Shown: positions 8,683-19,228, numbered from the stretch's first letter. The stretch is DNA of 64,000 bases from Prochlorococcus sp. AG-347-I04 (GCA_003281625.1 QCBL01000001.1:248001-312000), one strand, 5' to 3'. Notes: generated from the letters alone by a model not told the origin. Program-made: numbers and translations.

Positions 8683-9843
8683 TTAGTAATCTACACCTCT
8701 TTTCAAATCAACTCCCACATTTGCATAATGCTTATGACAAACCATTTCAGAGTAAACATCAGCTAATTCAAAGTATGAAGGTTCATTTTTACACCTCCCA
8801 GTAATTACAACTTCTGTATCTGTCGGTTTTTTTAAGAGCGTTTGATGTATTGATTCCACAGGTAACAACTCTAAATCAACAGTTGGATTCAATTCATCTA
8901 AAATGATTGTTTTATACAATCCAGACAAAATAGCAGCTTTAGCAATTTCCCATGCTCTTTCAGCCTCAACATAATCAATTGGTTGTTGCTGACCTCTCCA
9001 TACGATGGCATCTCTGCCTGAACGTAAATGATCTACTAAATGAGGGTAACTCTCTCTCAAAGCTTCTATAGCAGCATCTTCGGTATATCCATTTCCACCT
9101 TTTAACCACTGTAATATTAAAACTCTATGACTTTTATCTTGAGATATTCCTTTACCGATAGCTTGAAGAGCTTTGCCGAGTGCACTTGTGGATTTACCCT
9201 TTCCTTCACCTGTATAAATCTCAATTCCACCACAAGAGCTACTTTGTTCGGTTAGCTCTGATAAGTCTCCTATCACACGTGGTCTCATTTCCGAATGGAG
9301 TTGAGATATTCTTACTAAAGAGGGCGGGGCTGCCCTTCCAGTAATAATTATTTCTAATCCATCTGGACGATTTTGAAGAGAATCAACTACTTCATTGATA
9401 TCAAGCATTCCTAAATCAAGAACTGGATTCAACTCATCGAGTACAACAACAGAATAAAGAGAACTAGCAATTGCTCCTTTAGCAATATTCCAACCTCTTT
9501 CGGCCTCACCAACATCAAACTTTGTAACTTGGTCAGCAGTAAAGAATTCAGATCTTCCTGTCCTTACATGGTCAATTAAATGTGGGAAGCCTCTTTGTAA
9601 AGCCTCTATAGCTGAATCCTCGTCATATGGCCTTTCAGGGCCTTTTAAAAATCTTAGAAGTAAAACTCTTGACTGTCTTTTTTCGCATATTCCTAATCCT
9701 ATTGTCCTGAGAACTACGCCCAATGCAGCTTGGCTTTTTCCCTTACCCTCTCCATCATAAATATGTAGTTGACCTTTTGATCTCTCTTGACTGTCACTTG
9801 CAGTGACAATTCCAATTCCTCTATTTCTACTCGTATTCGTCAA
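8683..9843 (-). CDS. Tandem CobO/BtuR-type P-loop protein (cob(I)yrinic acid adenosyltransferase family)
   Basis: The 386-aa protein contains two copies of the CobA/CobO/BtuR fold. Each has GEGKGKS (31-37 and 212-218), LDELNP (135-140 and 315-320) and ITGR (167-170 and 347-350). Single-domain relatives of about 190 aa transfer adenosyl from ATP to cobalt(I) corrinoids. Prochlorococcus makes its own pseudocobalamin, so a CobO role is reasonable, but a fused dimer could have another function. The only in-frame start upstream of the first P-loop is TTG at 9843; a stop lies nine codons before it. Confidence 0.8.
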   Translation of the reverse strand: MTNTSRNRGIGIVTASDSQERSKGQLHIYDGEGKGKSQAALGVVLRTIGLGICEKRQSRVLLLRFLKGPERPYDEDSAIEALQRGFPHLIDHVRTGRSEFFTADQVTKFDVGEAERGWNIAKGAIASSLYSVVVLDELNPVLDLGMLDINEVVDSLQNRPDGLEIIITGRAAPPSLVRISQLHSEMRPRVIGDLSELTEQSSSCGGIEIYTGEGKGKSTSALGKALQAIGKGISQDKSHRVLILQWLKGGNGYTEDAAIEALRESYPHLVDHLRSGRDAIVWRGQQQPIDYVEAERAWEIAKAAILSGLYKTIILDELNPTVDLELLPVESIHQTLLKKPTDTEVVITGRCKNEPSYFELADVYSEMVCHKHYANVGVDLKRGVDY

Positions 9844-9951
9844 TTGAACAAAATTAGTAAATTTAATCTAAGATATAGATAAGAATATTATTAAAGATTT
9901 AATAATAAATTCAACCTATTCATAGGTAATTTGAATTTTAGAATAATTAGC

Positions 9952-10776
9952 ATGTTCAATCAACTAGAAATTCTCTCTGATGAACAAAGTGAAAAGCTTT
10001 ATACAATTAGAAGATACATTAAGAATCTTGATAGTGTTTGTATCGCTTATTCCGGAGGAGTTGACAGTACATTAGTAGCATCATTAGCATTCGAGCAATT
10101 AGGTAGCAAAGCAATCGCTATAACCGGTATTTCGCCTGCATTAGCTAATACTCTTCGTGAAGAAGCAAGAAGGCAAGCAAAATGGATTGGAGTAAAGCAT
10201 TTAGAAATTAAAACATCAGAATTAGACCAATCAAATTACAGTGAAAATCCTAAGGATAGGTGCTTTGCATGCAAAAAAGAACTCCACAAACATACAACCT
10301 ACCTCACTAAAAAGCTAAATTACAAGATTGTTTTAGATGGAGTCAATCTGGATGATCTTAAAGATTACAGACCTGGTATACAAGCCTCAAAACAAGCAGG
10401 AGTTATCTCTCCTCTTGCAAAATTTAAATTCTCAAAACAAGACATTAGGGATATATCAAGAGCATTGGGTTTTCCTTGGTGGGATAAACCTGCTCAACCT
10501 TGCTTATCATCAAGATTTCCTTATGGCCATGAAATAACTAGTGAAAGGCTAAAAATGGTTGAGAAAGCAGAAGAATATCTTAGAAAATGTGGATTATCGG
10601 AGGTTAGAGTTAGATGCCAAGGCTCAACTGCAAGAATAGAAATTCCCCAAGATGAATTAAAGCATTTTTTTTACAATTATAATTTTAATGAGCTAGTTCA
10701 ATATTTTTCTAATTTAGGATTTAATTGCACAAGTTTAGATCTTGAGGGGCTAGTAAGCGGAAAATTAAATAGGTAA
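9952..10776 (+). CDS. larE: LarE-like ATP-dependent sulfur transferase (PP-loop)
   Basis: This 274-aa PP-loop ATPase has SGGVDS (34-39) for pyrophosphate binding, CFAC (104-107), and PCLSSRFPYG with Cys 184 at the position of the sacrificial cysteine of LarE. LarE donates sulfur to build the nickel-pincer cofactor of lactate racemase. No larA, larB or larC is in this window, so the physiological acceptor is unknown. The ATG at 9952 was preferred over TTG at 9931. The 107-base gap to the TTG of the divergent CobO-like gene holds both promoters. Confidence 0.82.
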   Translation: MFNQLEILSDEQSEKLYTIRRYIKNLDSVCIAYSGGVDSTLVASLAFEQLGSKAIAITGISPALANTLREEARRQAKWIGVKHLEIKTSELDQSNYSENPKDRCFACKKELHKHTTYLTKKLNYKIVLDGVNLDDLKDYRPGIQASKQAGVISPLAKFKFSKQDIRDISRALGFPWWDKPAQPCLSSRFPYGHEITSERLKMVEKAEEYLRKCGLSEVRVRCQGSTARIEIPQDELKHFFYNYNFNELVQYFSNLGFNCTSLDLEGLVSGKLNR

Positions 10777-10782
10777 ATATTT

Positions 10783-11217
10783 TCAAACAACAGTTCTGAT
10801 CTGTTTACCCACTGCTGAAGGTGGATTTCGCTCGATGACACGCAAAGAATGTTCTTTAGCCATCAAAGATTCAATTAAATATTGACTAGCTAGTTCAGGC
10901 ATCATATTTTGACCACATGTAAAAATATCGACTGCCGAATAATTAGATTCAGGCCATGTATGTATTGAAATATGAGATTCTGCCAGTAATGCAATTGCCG
11001 TAACACCCTGAGGCTCAAATTTATTACTTATCAAATTCAAAACTGTTGCATTTGACAATTTAGCAGCTCTATTTAAAATGCAGCGCAAAAAGGATTCGTC
11101 ATTTAATTTTTCACGATCGCATCTATAAAGTTCCAACAAAAGGTGTTTACTTTGATGACTAAATTTTTGCTCATTACTTAACGAACTTAAAATTTGGCTT
11201 TTTTTGTAGATTTCCAT
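10783..11217 (-). CDS. speD: S-adenosylmethionine decarboxylase proenzyme
   Basis: SpeD makes decarboxylated SAM, the aminopropyl donor for spermidine. The bacterial 1b-type motif AESHISIHTWPE is present. Ser 81 would be the self-cleavage residue that becomes the pyruvoyl cofactor, with the following His and the FTCG cysteine further on as catalytic partners. The length of 144 aa is typical. Start ATG at 11217. The gene is convergent with larE (6-base gap) and downstream of recF on the same strand. Confidence 0.93.
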   Translation of the reverse strand: MEIYKKSQILSSLSNEQKFSHQSKHLLLELYRCDREKLNDESFLRCILNRAAKLSNATVLNLISNKFEPQGVTAIALLAESHISIHTWPESNYSAVDIFTCGQNMMPELASQYLIESLMAKEHSLRVIERNPPSAVGKQIRTVV

Positions 11218-11269
11218 TTAAGAAATTTATATGAAATTTAGATTAGCTAAAAATAATGTTTTTTTTAAA

Positions 11270-12374
11270 TTATAAGTGAATCATTTGTGATGAGCCTAAG
11301 AAAGACTGATTAAATTTATCTAAATGTGTCGCACTTATAAAACATTGACTATCTTTACCAACAGAATTTAATAACAAACTTTGCCTAGTTAAATCTAATT
11401 CCGCCAAGACATCATCCAATATAAGTATTGGAGGAACATTCAATGTTTTAGTTAATAAATCGAGTTCAGCCATCTTTAAAGCCAAGATAAAAGTCCTTTG
11501 CTGTCCTGAGGAACCATATTTTCTTACTGAAACATTATTGATTAGAAACTCAACATCATCACGATGAGGGCCAAAATTACATTTACCAGTCAATGATTCA
11601 ATTGAACGTTGATTTAAGAGTTGTTCAGCGATTTTTTTACTAATAACTTCTTCTTTTTCTTCTTCTGGACTTATATTTTGTATCCCCGAAAGATAATTTA
11701 TGTCTATTTGCTCTTGAGATTTACTTAAATGATTATGCCAATATTCAACATATGGTTTTATTTTTAATAAAGCTCTTCTTCTGCGCCTAAATATTCTTGT
11801 ACTTATTATTGACATTTGAATATCAAAGCTTTCAACAATATCTGTGGATTGGGTTTTTAAGAAACTTTCAGAACGCCAAAAATGACTTCTTTGTTTTAAA
11901 AGCCTATTAAATCTACTTGTAAGGTCTAAATATACTGGTTCAAGCTGAGATACGACTTTATCAATCCATATTCTTCGATAACTGGGTTCACTTCTTACAA
12001 TGTCTATATCATTAGAACAGAAACATACACTACGAATATAATTCTTTATTTCACTCTGTTTTTTCAAGATTGATTCATTAACATAAACTCTTTTGGGCCC
12101 TTTTCGGAATAAATTTAACTTTAGATCGTCTTTAAAATTTATCTGTCCTTTAACTACAGCCATATCGCTATCGTTCTCTATTAAGTCTTTGTCACTTAGT
12201 GCTCTATTAGATTTTAATTGACTTAAAAATTCAACCGATTCAAGTAAATTTGACTTGCCAATACCATTGCAACCAAGAACGATTGCTCTTTGCTCTTTAA
12301 GATCAATTTCAAAACTTTTGTGGTTCCGAAAATTTTTAATTTTTAATTTATTTAAAAAAATTTTTTTTATGCAT
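11270..12374 (-). CDS. recF: RecF recombination mediator; start codon unresolved
   Basis: RecF is an SMC-like ATPase that helps load RecA at ssDNA gaps. Walker A GCNGIGKSN follows the N-terminal FRNHKSFEIDL, the signature-like SSGQQR is present, and Walker B is LILDDVLAELD. The 5' end is odd. The only ATG in frame lies at 12466, inside the antisense tRNA-Arg gene. The nearest sensible ATG (12374) is out of frame by one base across an A8-T7 run (12354-12368). Skipping one base there gives a natural N-terminus (MHKKIFLNKLKIKNFRN). Initiation at ATT (12361) is another possibility. Identity is firm, the start is not. Confidence 0.9.
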
Positions 12375-12438
12375 TCATTAATTAAATTAGCTAAGTTTAA
12401 AATATTTAGATTTACTTTAAAGAAATTGAAAAATAAAA

Positions 12439-12512
12439 GGGCATGTAGCTCAGTTGGATAGAGCATCAGATTCCGGTTCTGAGAGTCGGGGGTTCGAATC
12501 CCTCCATGCTCG
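12439..12512 (+). tRNA. tRNA-Arg (anticodon CCG)
   Basis: A 74-base cloverleaf: acceptor GGGCATG/CATGCTC with one G-U pair, D arm with AGCTCAGTTGGATAGAGC, anticodon stem TCAGA/TCTGA around loop TTCCGGT (anticodon CCG), T loop TTCGAAT, discriminator G. CCA is not encoded. It reads CGG codons. It is antisense to any long version of recF and convergent with the acetyltransferase-like gene. Confidence 0.96.
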
Positions 12513-12523
12513 TTACATGATTT

Positions 12524-12970
12524 TTAAAGTTTATATCCCATTACTCTTATTCCATTTGGATCTAGTATGAATCCATTTTCCTCTAAACTTTGAAATGAAG
12601 ATACTGGAGCCTGTACAGAAATACTGCAGCCAGGCATTTCTCTATTAATTTTCTCAAGAGTTACTTGAAGCAATATTGAATAATAAAGTTGCTGATCATT
12701 ACCTGGCAATGCACTTAAATTCCATAAATTAGCATTCAGTCCCCTATCAGAAGTAACCCTTACAAAGCCATATAATTTATTCTTTAATTCACTTTGTATG
12801 GTAAAAAAGAAATTACTTTTCTGAATAGCCTGAGACAGAGGTTTTATTGGAAATGTCTCACAACCACAATTCGCTAAAAGTTTGTTAACTTCTTTAGCTA
12901 ATGGGATTTGAGAAGAGTTAACAAAATAACCTTCTGGAAGAACAAGTTTTTTTTTAGAAAAATATTGCAA
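12524..12970 (-). CDS. Possible GNAT-family N-acetyltransferase
   Basis: The 148-aa protein has the feel of a small GNAT fold: a YGFVRVTSDRG strand pair, LWNLSALPGNDQQLYYSILLQ where an acetyl-CoA-binding loop and helix would fall, and a C-terminal FQSLEENGFILDPNGIRVMGY typical of GNAT strands 6-7. The canonical Q/RxxGxG/A motif is not clear, so the call is tentative. The only start in frame is TTG at 12970, three bases after the ppc stop, so translation may be coupled to ppc. Confidence 0.5.
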   Translation of the reverse strand: MQYFSKKKLVLPEGYFVNSSQIPLAKEVNKLLANCGCETFPIKPLSQAIQKSNFFFTIQSELKNKLYGFVRVTSDRGLNANLWNLSALPGNDQQLYYSILLQVTLEKINREMPGCSISVQAPVSSFQSLEENGFILDPNGIRVMGYKL

Positions 12971-12973
12971 TTA

Positions 12974-15943
12974 TCAACCTGTATTTCTCATGCCAGCAGC
13001 TATCCCATTAATAGTTAAAAGTGCACCTCTCAATAGTTCACTTCTACTATAAGCTCTTCTAGATTCATCTTTATTAACGATGAATTCACTTATTGGGGGT
13101 TGTCTTGTCTGGTATCTTAGTCTTTTTAAAAGTGAAACCTGCAAAAACCCCAATGGGATGATTGTTTTATTTCTTAAGCTTACTGATGATTTCAAGTCCC
13201 TATCAGATTCGAGAAGCTTATTTTTACCAGTTATTTCAAGTATTAAAGATTTTGTAAGATTATATTCTTTAGAAATTACTTCAAAAATATCATCAAAAGA
13301 ATCTTTATTTTCCCTACTGCCAAGAGTATCAACATAATATCTAGCAACTTCCAAATCCACCTTAGATAATGTCATCTCTACCTTGGATATAAGCATCCTG
13401 AAAAATGGCCATCTTTGATGCAGAACTCTTAATAATTCAATTTGTTGTGGATCTGAATTTAATTCAGATGATAATGCAGTACCTACTCCAAACCAACTTG
13501 GCAAAAGAAATCTACTTTGTGTCCAACCAAATACCCATGGAATAGCTCTTAAACTTGACAAATCTTTTGCACCTTTTTTTCTTCTAGCAGGCCTACTAGA
13601 TATCTGTAATTTACTTATTTCTTCTATCGGAGTGACCTCTTGAAAGAAATTTAACAAATCAGGATTCTCATGCACTAATTTTCTGTAGTGAGACCTTGAT
13701 GTTTCTGCCAACCTAGACATTAATTGATTCCATTCTGGAGTAGCGTCCAATCTATTATTTACCAAACTATTTTGAATTACCGCTGTAGTAACAGTCTCAA
13801 GATTGTACAAAGCCAGTTCAGGAAGACTATATTTGGAAGCTAAAACTTCACCTTGTTCTGTTATTTTTATTCGTCCTTTTAAAGTACCGCTTGGTTGGGC
13901 CAATATTGCCTGATAGGCAGGTCCTCCTCCTCTCCCTACAGAACCACCTCTTCCATGGAAAAGTCTTAGTAATATGTTATTTCTACTTGCAAGATTTTGA
14001 AGAGCTATTTGAGCTCTATGAATTTCCCAATTACTAGAAACAAACCCCGAATCTTTATTACTATCAGAGTATCCAAGCATTAACTCTTGCAAAGGTTTAA
14101 AAGATTCTCCGGCTTTTGGCAGCAATGTTCTATAGAAATTTAATTTAAACAACTTTTCCATTACTTCTGGAGCTCTTTTAAGGTCTTCTACAGTTTCAAA
14201 AAGAGGAACAACTAATAATTGTGACTTTTGCGAATTTTGATCAAGGAGTCCCATTTCCTTTGCCAGTAGGAGAACTTCAAGCAAATCAGATGCACTATGA
14301 CTCATTGAAATTACATAAGAATGACAAATACGACTTCCAAATTCTTGCTGCAGTCTCTTAACCATTTTAAAAACTGAAAAGGTTTCTTCTGTAGTCTTTG
14401 TCCAGTTAACGTCCGATGGAATTAAAGGCCTTTTTGTATTTAATTCGTCTATAAGCCAATTAATTTTCTCTTCCTCAGACATTTGGTCATATTGCACAGA
14501 TAAATCAAGATAATTTGTAAGCTCTTGTATAGCATCACTATGCCTTGTGCTCTCTTGACGAATATCTAAACTCGCTAAAGAAAATCCAAAAATATGAACT
14601 TGAGTAAGTAAAGTATTTACAGACTCGCAATTTAAATCTGTACTAATCAGGCTATTTTTAATTAATTCAAGATCATAAGTAAACTCATTTACTGACTTGT
14701 AATATAGGTTTTCAATTTTATCAAGATTTTTGTTGTCCATTTCTCCCTCTAAGTCAAATTTCCACCCGTTATCAGCTAATAAATTATTTCTTTCTTGAGT
14801 TAACCTTAATTTCTCCAAAATATAACTTAATTTTAACCTGTAAGGTTCTGATCTATATCTTGTAGCCCTAGCTTCATAAATTTCTGGGAAATTGACCCTA
14901 TCCGTTTCTAGTGACTCTAATAGAGGAGAACTGACTTGACTCCATTGCATCGAGACACTTAATTGATCTCGAAGATTAGTGGTCGCAATAATATATCTTT
15001 CCAACATCAACTGCCTTTGGTAGCAAGCAGTTCTCCATGTTATCTCAGGAGTTACCGATGGATTACCGTCCCTATCGGAGCCTACCCAAGAACCGAAGTT
15101 ACAAAAAGATTCAGAGGGCAACTGAACATCTGGATAATTTTCGGCAAGTGCTTCAGTAAGCCTACTCCTCAATTGAGGCATCGCATTAAATAAAACTTGC
15201 TGAAAATAATGCAAAGCATAATCTACTTCGTCTAATACTGATGGTTTAAATTGATGCAATTCATCTGTTCTCCACCAAAGTCTTACTTCCTCTTTTAGTT
15301 GGGTTTTTAGAGAATTTTTTTCTTCTTTTGTAAGAAATTGCTCAATCTGTATTTTTTTTAACAAATTTGCTACTCTTGTTTGCTTATGTCTAATCGTATG
15401 TCTCACTATCTCAGTCGGATGTGCAGTAAAAACTAAACGGATATCCATTTCCTGCAATAACTCTTCTAATTTCCCAGGCGGTACATTTAATTTCCTCAAC
15501 CTATAAAACAACTCTCTAAAAGTTACAGGAGCATTCTGCCTAGCCAATGCTGGAGCAAAAGGATCAAGATTATCTGGCGATTTTTGAACATCCTTATTGG
15601 TGAAGCTTTGAATATATCTATCCTCCTCAACTCTTTGTTCCAAAATATTCACTAGTTGAAAATATAATGAAAAAGCCCTTGCTGCTGCAATGGATTCTGC
15701 TAAATCCATAGAATTTACAATATCAACAATTTCATTCTTAAAAGTTTTTGAACTATCACCATCAATTTGTTTTGAATAACTTAATTCTTTAAGCTGTATC
15801 AATCTCTCTGCTTGATCATCAGGACATTCTTCTCTGAGCACAGATTCCCATAAGTCTTCTATTAAAAGACGATTTTTATCAAGAGGATCATTGTTGCTTA
15901 TCAGATCCACGTTATTATTTTTTATCTGTTGAAAAGATTCCAT
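12974..15943 (-). CDS. ppc: Phosphoenolpyruvate carboxylase
   Basis: Ppc adds bicarbonate to PEP to form oxaloacetate, refilling the TCA branch for amino acid synthesis. At 989 aa it has the normal length. Catalytic motifs are visible: FTAHPTE with the catalytic His, [10 protein letters not shown], the glycine-rich [13 protein letters not shown] loop, QRWPFF, and the invariant C-terminal RNTG. It lacks the plant-type N-terminal phosphorylation motif. Start ATG at 15943, followed downstream by the small GNAT-like gene. Confidence 0.97.
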   Translation of the reverse strand: MESFQQIKNNNVDLISNNDPLDKNRLLIEDLWESVLREECPDDQAERLIQLKELSYSKQIDGDSSKTFKNEIVDIVNSMDLAESIAAARAFSLYFQLVNILEQRVEEDRYIQSFTNKDVQKSPDNLDPFAPALARQNAPVTFRELFYRLRKLNVPPGKLEELLQEMDIRLVFTAHPTEIVRHTIRHKQTRVANLLKKIQIEQFLTKEEKNSLKTQLKEEVRLWWRTDELHQFKPSVLDEVDYALHYFQQVLFNAMPQLRSRLTEALAENYPDVQLPSESFCNFGSWVGSDRDGNPSVTPEITWRTACYQRQLMLERYIIATTNLRDQLSVSMQWSQVSSPLLESLETDRVNFPEIYEARATRYRSEPYRLKLSYILEKLRLTQERNNLLADNGWKFDLEGEMDNKNLDKIENLYYKSVNEFTYDLELIKNSLISTDLNCESVNTLLTQVHIFGFSLASLDIRQESTRHSDAIQELTNYLDLSVQYDQMSEEEKINWLIDELNTKRPLIPSDVNWTKTTEETFSVFKMVKRLQQEFGSRICHSYVISMSHSASDLLEVLLLAKEMGLLDQNSQKSQLLVVPLFETVEDLKRAPEVMEKLFKLNFYRTLLPKAGESFKPLQELMLGYSDSNKDSGFVSSNWEIHRAQIALQNLASRNNILLRLFHGRGGSVGRGGGPAYQAILAQPSGTLKGRIKITEQGEVLASKYSLPELALYNLETVTTAVIQNSLVNNRLDATPEWNQLMSRLAETSRSHYRKLVHENPDLLNFFQEVTPIEEISKLQISSRPARRKKGAKDLSSLRAIPWVFGWTQSRFLLPSWFGVGTALSSELNSDPQQIELLRVLHQRWPFFRMLISKVEMTLSKVDLEVARYYVDTLGSRENKDSFDDIFEVISKEYNLTKSLILEITGKNKLLESDRDLKSSVSLRNKTIIPLGFLQVSLLKRLRYQTRQPPISEFIVNKDESRRAYSRSELLRGALLTINGIAAGMRNTG

Positions 15944-15996
15944 ACAATTATTATGTCACAATTGAAAATGTTCAGATCAAATATTTATTGAAATAA

Positions 15997-17115
15997 TCAA
16001 ACATTCCCGCTTTCACTCCTAATCATATCTTCGATAGAAATTTTCATTATTTTCTCAATAGAAAGACCTTTTTCATATTGATTTATCCATTTCATAGATT
16101 GATTACCTTCTTCAAGGACTTTATAGATTGGATTCAAAAGATGTTTCATACCAAAATTTTCTGCTGTAGATGACAAATCTAATAATAAGTTTTGAATCCA
16201 CTTTCTACAAATAACTTTTTTGCCATCTTGCCAGTGAATTAACTCTGAATTCAGACTATCTTTGGCAGCTTTTATTTCATTTTGATCACATATTACAGAT
16301 AGTTCATCCATAGAAAAAATACTGGCGTTCAAAGGATCTAAAGTATTTGTATTTTCGAAAAGATTTAAAATTCTTAGTTCTATCATGGCCGTTATCCCTA
16401 AAAGCAGATCAATATCGTGCACAAAATCACAAATTCTTAATTCCAAACGATCAAGAATTAAAGGTCTTTGGGGACCATTTGGTCGGATTGAAGACCAAAA
16501 ATGCCTAATATTTTGCATATTTTTATTAGATATATTTTCATCTATCCAATCGATATAAGAATTATGATTTGCAAAAAAAGGAACCCTACTTGGTGTTTTA
16601 GGAAACTGGATCCATCTCTGGGAATGATTATCCGTAATTTCATTATTTAAAAAAGGTGAACTAGCACTCAAGGATAGATATAGAGCAGCCTCAGATCTTA
16701 TAAGTCTAATAGCTGAAAAAAGCTTATCTAAATTATCTATTCCTATGTTTATATGAACACTTGAAGTTGCAATAGATGTTCCATAATTATCTTGAATAAA
16801 TTGATGATAAACATTATCAATATCAGATCTTTGAAATTTAATATCGTGTTTAAAACAAAGAGTGGATGAAGGAATGATTGTTAAATCTTTTTTATTTAGC
16901 CATTTTCTCAACTTTTTTCTTGGAGTTATTAATTTCTCGTATAAAAAATTGTAGTCTTTTTCAGGTTTTGTTATGTACTCAACGTTTCTGTTATCTGGCT
17001 CTTTTACAAAATCAGGAAATTTTTTCTCAATTTCAGCAGAAACACCAATATGAGAATTTAAAGTACCTGTGAAAAGTTCCACCTCAAAACCCTTATAAAG
17101 ATTATTTTGACTCAT
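15997..17115 (-). CDS. gshA: Glutamate-cysteine ligase, cyanobacterial type
   Basis: The 372-aa protein matches the cyanobacterial gamma-glutamylcysteine synthetase family, which makes the first intermediate of glutathione. Recognisable stretches are the N-terminal GFEVELF acidic metal-binding motif, SSVHINIGID and LELRICDF. It is shorter than E. coli GshA (about 518 aa). The ATG at 17115 directly follows the trpE stop (TAA then ATG, no gap), so the two are almost certainly translated from one mRNA. Confidence 0.87.
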   Translation of the reverse strand: MSQNNLYKGFEVELFTGTLNSHIGVSAEIEKKFPDFVKEPDNRNVEYITKPEKDYNFLYEKLITPRKKLRKWLNKKDLTIIPSSTLCFKHDIKFQRSDIDNVYHQFIQDNYGTSIATSSVHINIGIDNLDKLFSAIRLIRSEAALYLSLSASSPFLNNEITDNHSQRWIQFPKTPSRVPFFANHNSYIDWIDENISNKNMQNIRHFWSSIRPNGPQRPLILDRLELRICDFVHDIDLLLGITAMIELRILNLFENTNTLDPLNASIFSMDELSVICDQNEIKAAKDSLNSELIHWQDGKKVICRKWIQNLLLDLSSTAENFGMKHLLNPIYKVLEEGNQSMKWINQYEKGLSIEKIMKISIEDMIRSESGNV

Positions 17116-18636
17116 TTATTTATCCAAGCAGGCTAATGCTTTTAGTATCCCCTTTGCTTTATTTATCGTCTCTTGATATTCATTTTCAGGAAAAGAATCA
17201 GCAACTATTCCAGCTCCTGCTTGCACTGAAACATCATATTTCCCATCTTTTGAGGGTTTAACTATCATAGTTCTTATAGTAATTGCCGTATTCAATGCAC
17301 CATTAATATCAATAGATCCGTAAACACCAGCATAAGGTCCTCTAGCATCTTTTTCAAAGTGCTTAATCAATTGCATAGCTCTTATTTTTGGCGCACCAGT
17401 TACTGTCCCAGCGGGAAAAGATGCTTTCAGCAAATCCCATACATCAGCATTGTTTTTTAAGATTCCTTCAACTTCACTAACTATATGCATAACATGTGAA
17501 TATTTCTCAATAACCATTAAATCCTTGACCTTCACAGTACCAATTTCACACACTCTTCCAAGATCATTTCTCCCAAGATCAATTAGCATCACATGCTCAG
17601 CTATCTCTTTTGGATCTTTTAATAAATCTTTTTCTAATTCCAAGTCTTGTTGATTATCAATACCTCTAGGTCTTGTACCAGCTATTGGCCTTAAGCTAGC
17701 AACAATCTGACTATTTTTATTTTTTTCAGCTTTAACCATTACTTCAGGACTCGAACCTATTAGATACCATGAGCCAAAATCAAAAAATGACATATATGGA
17801 GATGGATTAACCATTCTCAAACTTCTGTATAAATCAAAGGGATTATTGTTGACCTGAGTTTGGAATCTCTGACTTATAACTATTTGGAAGATATCACCTT
17901 TTCTTATGTACTCTTTTGCAGAGAGAACAGCATCCTCAAAATCTTTTTTCTTCCAATTACTTTCTAGATCTAAATTCAAATTCTCATTTTCATTCCAGCC
18001 TAAAAACTCATTCTCTTTTAGAGGAACTCTCATTAAATTTCGAGTGTTCTGGATTTTAGATATTGAGTTTAGATACAACTCTTCAATCGAGGACTCTTTT
18101 GAAGAAGTTGTATCCGCATAAACTACCGCAGTAATACATCTTTTAATTTGATCAAAAACAACTAACTGATCAAAAAACATCCAGGAACCATAAGGGATAT
18201 TGTTTTCTGGTATTTGATTTATTGGAACGCTTGGTTCTATTCGATGTATCAATTCATAACCCCAAGATCCATATAACTGTCCAATTGATGGTAAACCATC
18301 AAGCATGGTTGACTTATATTCTTTTGTCCAATTTCTTAAAATATCAAAAGGATCACCCTTATGTGTTTCAGTTTTGCCATTATTCCAAGTTTTAACTATT
18401 TCTTCTCCATAACAAACAGCTTCCCAAAGAGGTTTAGTGGCAACAATACTCCACCTCCCCAAATTCTCACCACCTTCAACAGATTCAAGAAAAACACCAT
18501 GAGTATCTTTTGAAGATAATTTTAGCCAAGTCGACAATGGGGTCTCTAAATCCGCTGGCCAAGTTTGAATGATAGGTATAAAATTTTTACCTTCTTTGTA
18601 AGCCTTTAAAAAACTATCTTTCTTTGAACTGATCAT
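17116..18636 (-). CDS. trpE: Anthranilate synthase component I
   Basis: TrpE converts chorismate to anthranilate with ammonia from TrpG, the committed step of tryptophan synthesis. At 506 aa it has the usual chorismate-binding domain with PIAGTRPRG, DLGRNDLGRVC, SHVMHIVSEVEG and PAGTVTGAPK. FLESVEGGENLGRWS near the N-terminus and NPSPYMSF fit the tryptophan feedback site. The glutamine amidotransferase subunit is not fused and not adjacent. The gene leads a probable trpE-gshA transcript; psaD lies 59 bases upstream on the same strand. Confidence 0.96.
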   Translation of the reverse strand: MISSKKDSFLKAYKEGKNFIPIIQTWPADLETPLSTWLKLSSKDTHGVFLESVEGGENLGRWSIVATKPLWEAVCYGEEIVKTWNNGKTETHKGDPFDILRNWTKEYKSTMLDGLPSIGQLYGSWGYELIHRIEPSVPINQIPENNIPYGSWMFFDQLVVFDQIKRCITAVVYADTTSSKESSIEELYLNSISKIQNTRNLMRVPLKENEFLGWNENENLNLDLESNWKKKDFEDAVLSAKEYIRKGDIFQIVISQRFQTQVNNNPFDLYRSLRMVNPSPYMSFFDFGSWYLIGSSPEVMVKAEKNKNSQIVASLRPIAGTRPRGIDNQQDLELEKDLLKDPKEIAEHVMLIDLGRNDLGRVCEIGTVKVKDLMVIEKYSHVMHIVSEVEGILKNNADVWDLLKASFPAGTVTGAPKIRAMQLIKHFEKDARGPYAGVYGSIDINGALNTAITIRTMIVKPSKDGKYDVSVQAGAGIVADSFPENEYQETINKAKGILKALACLDK

Positions 18637-18695
18637 ATTTAAAATGTCAACCCAAATTATAATTATTTTCTTCTTTTATATCAACTTTAAGGAAG

Positions 18696-19118
18696 TTAAT
18701 CAAAAGTATTCTTAGTTGTAAATTTCAAACTGGCTGGATTAGGATTCTCACCTATTCTTCTAGGATTATGACCTACTTTCTCTCTCCCTTCGTTTACTTT
18801 TTCAGAGAAAACACCATCTTTAGGGTGTAAAAATTCAGTGTCCCCACCAGGGAAAATTCGATAGATTTTAAAATCTTCAATTCTTGGTTTGAAGGCTCTT
18901 AATTGTGTCCCTAATGCAAGGCATTGTTCTTTTCTTGCAAAGTACATTAAATTATCACCTTCATGCATAATAGCCGCTCCGCCGGTGGGCAATTCAAATG
19001 CTTGTTCCTTTGAACTTTTCCATACAATTGCATATTTTTCTTCGGTTTCTGCTGAGTTTAATAAACCCCCAGTACTTCCTATATGCTTTGGAAATTGACC
19101 AACTAAAGTTTCAGTCAT
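18696..19118 (-). CDS. psaD: Photosystem I subunit II
   Basis: PsaD is the stromal-side extrinsic subunit that docks ferredoxin and stabilises PsaC. The 140-aa protein shows the conserved FGGSTGGLL-like start ([15 protein letters not shown]), ITWxSxKE-type motif ([21 protein letters not shown]), RKEQCLALG and [27 protein letters not shown] in pieces. The basic C-terminal tail is intact. Start ATG at 19118. The 110-base upstream gap is AT-rich; I could not find a convincing RpaB-type (HLR1) element in it. Confidence 0.97.
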   Translation of the reverse strand: MTETLVGQFPKHIGSTGGLLNSAETEEKYAIVWKSSKEQAFELPTGGAAIMHEGDNLMYFARKEQCLALGTQLRAFKPRIEDFKIYRIFPGGDTEFLHPKDGVFSEKVNEGREKVGHNPRRIGENPNPASLKFTTKNTFD

Positions 19119-19228
19119 CCTAAATTTTGAGTTATTTCTAATAAGAAATTAGCATTCATATTTTGCAAAATTCATAACTAATGGGAAATTTTCTACATTA
19201 TTTAATATATGTATAACTTAATTCTTAT

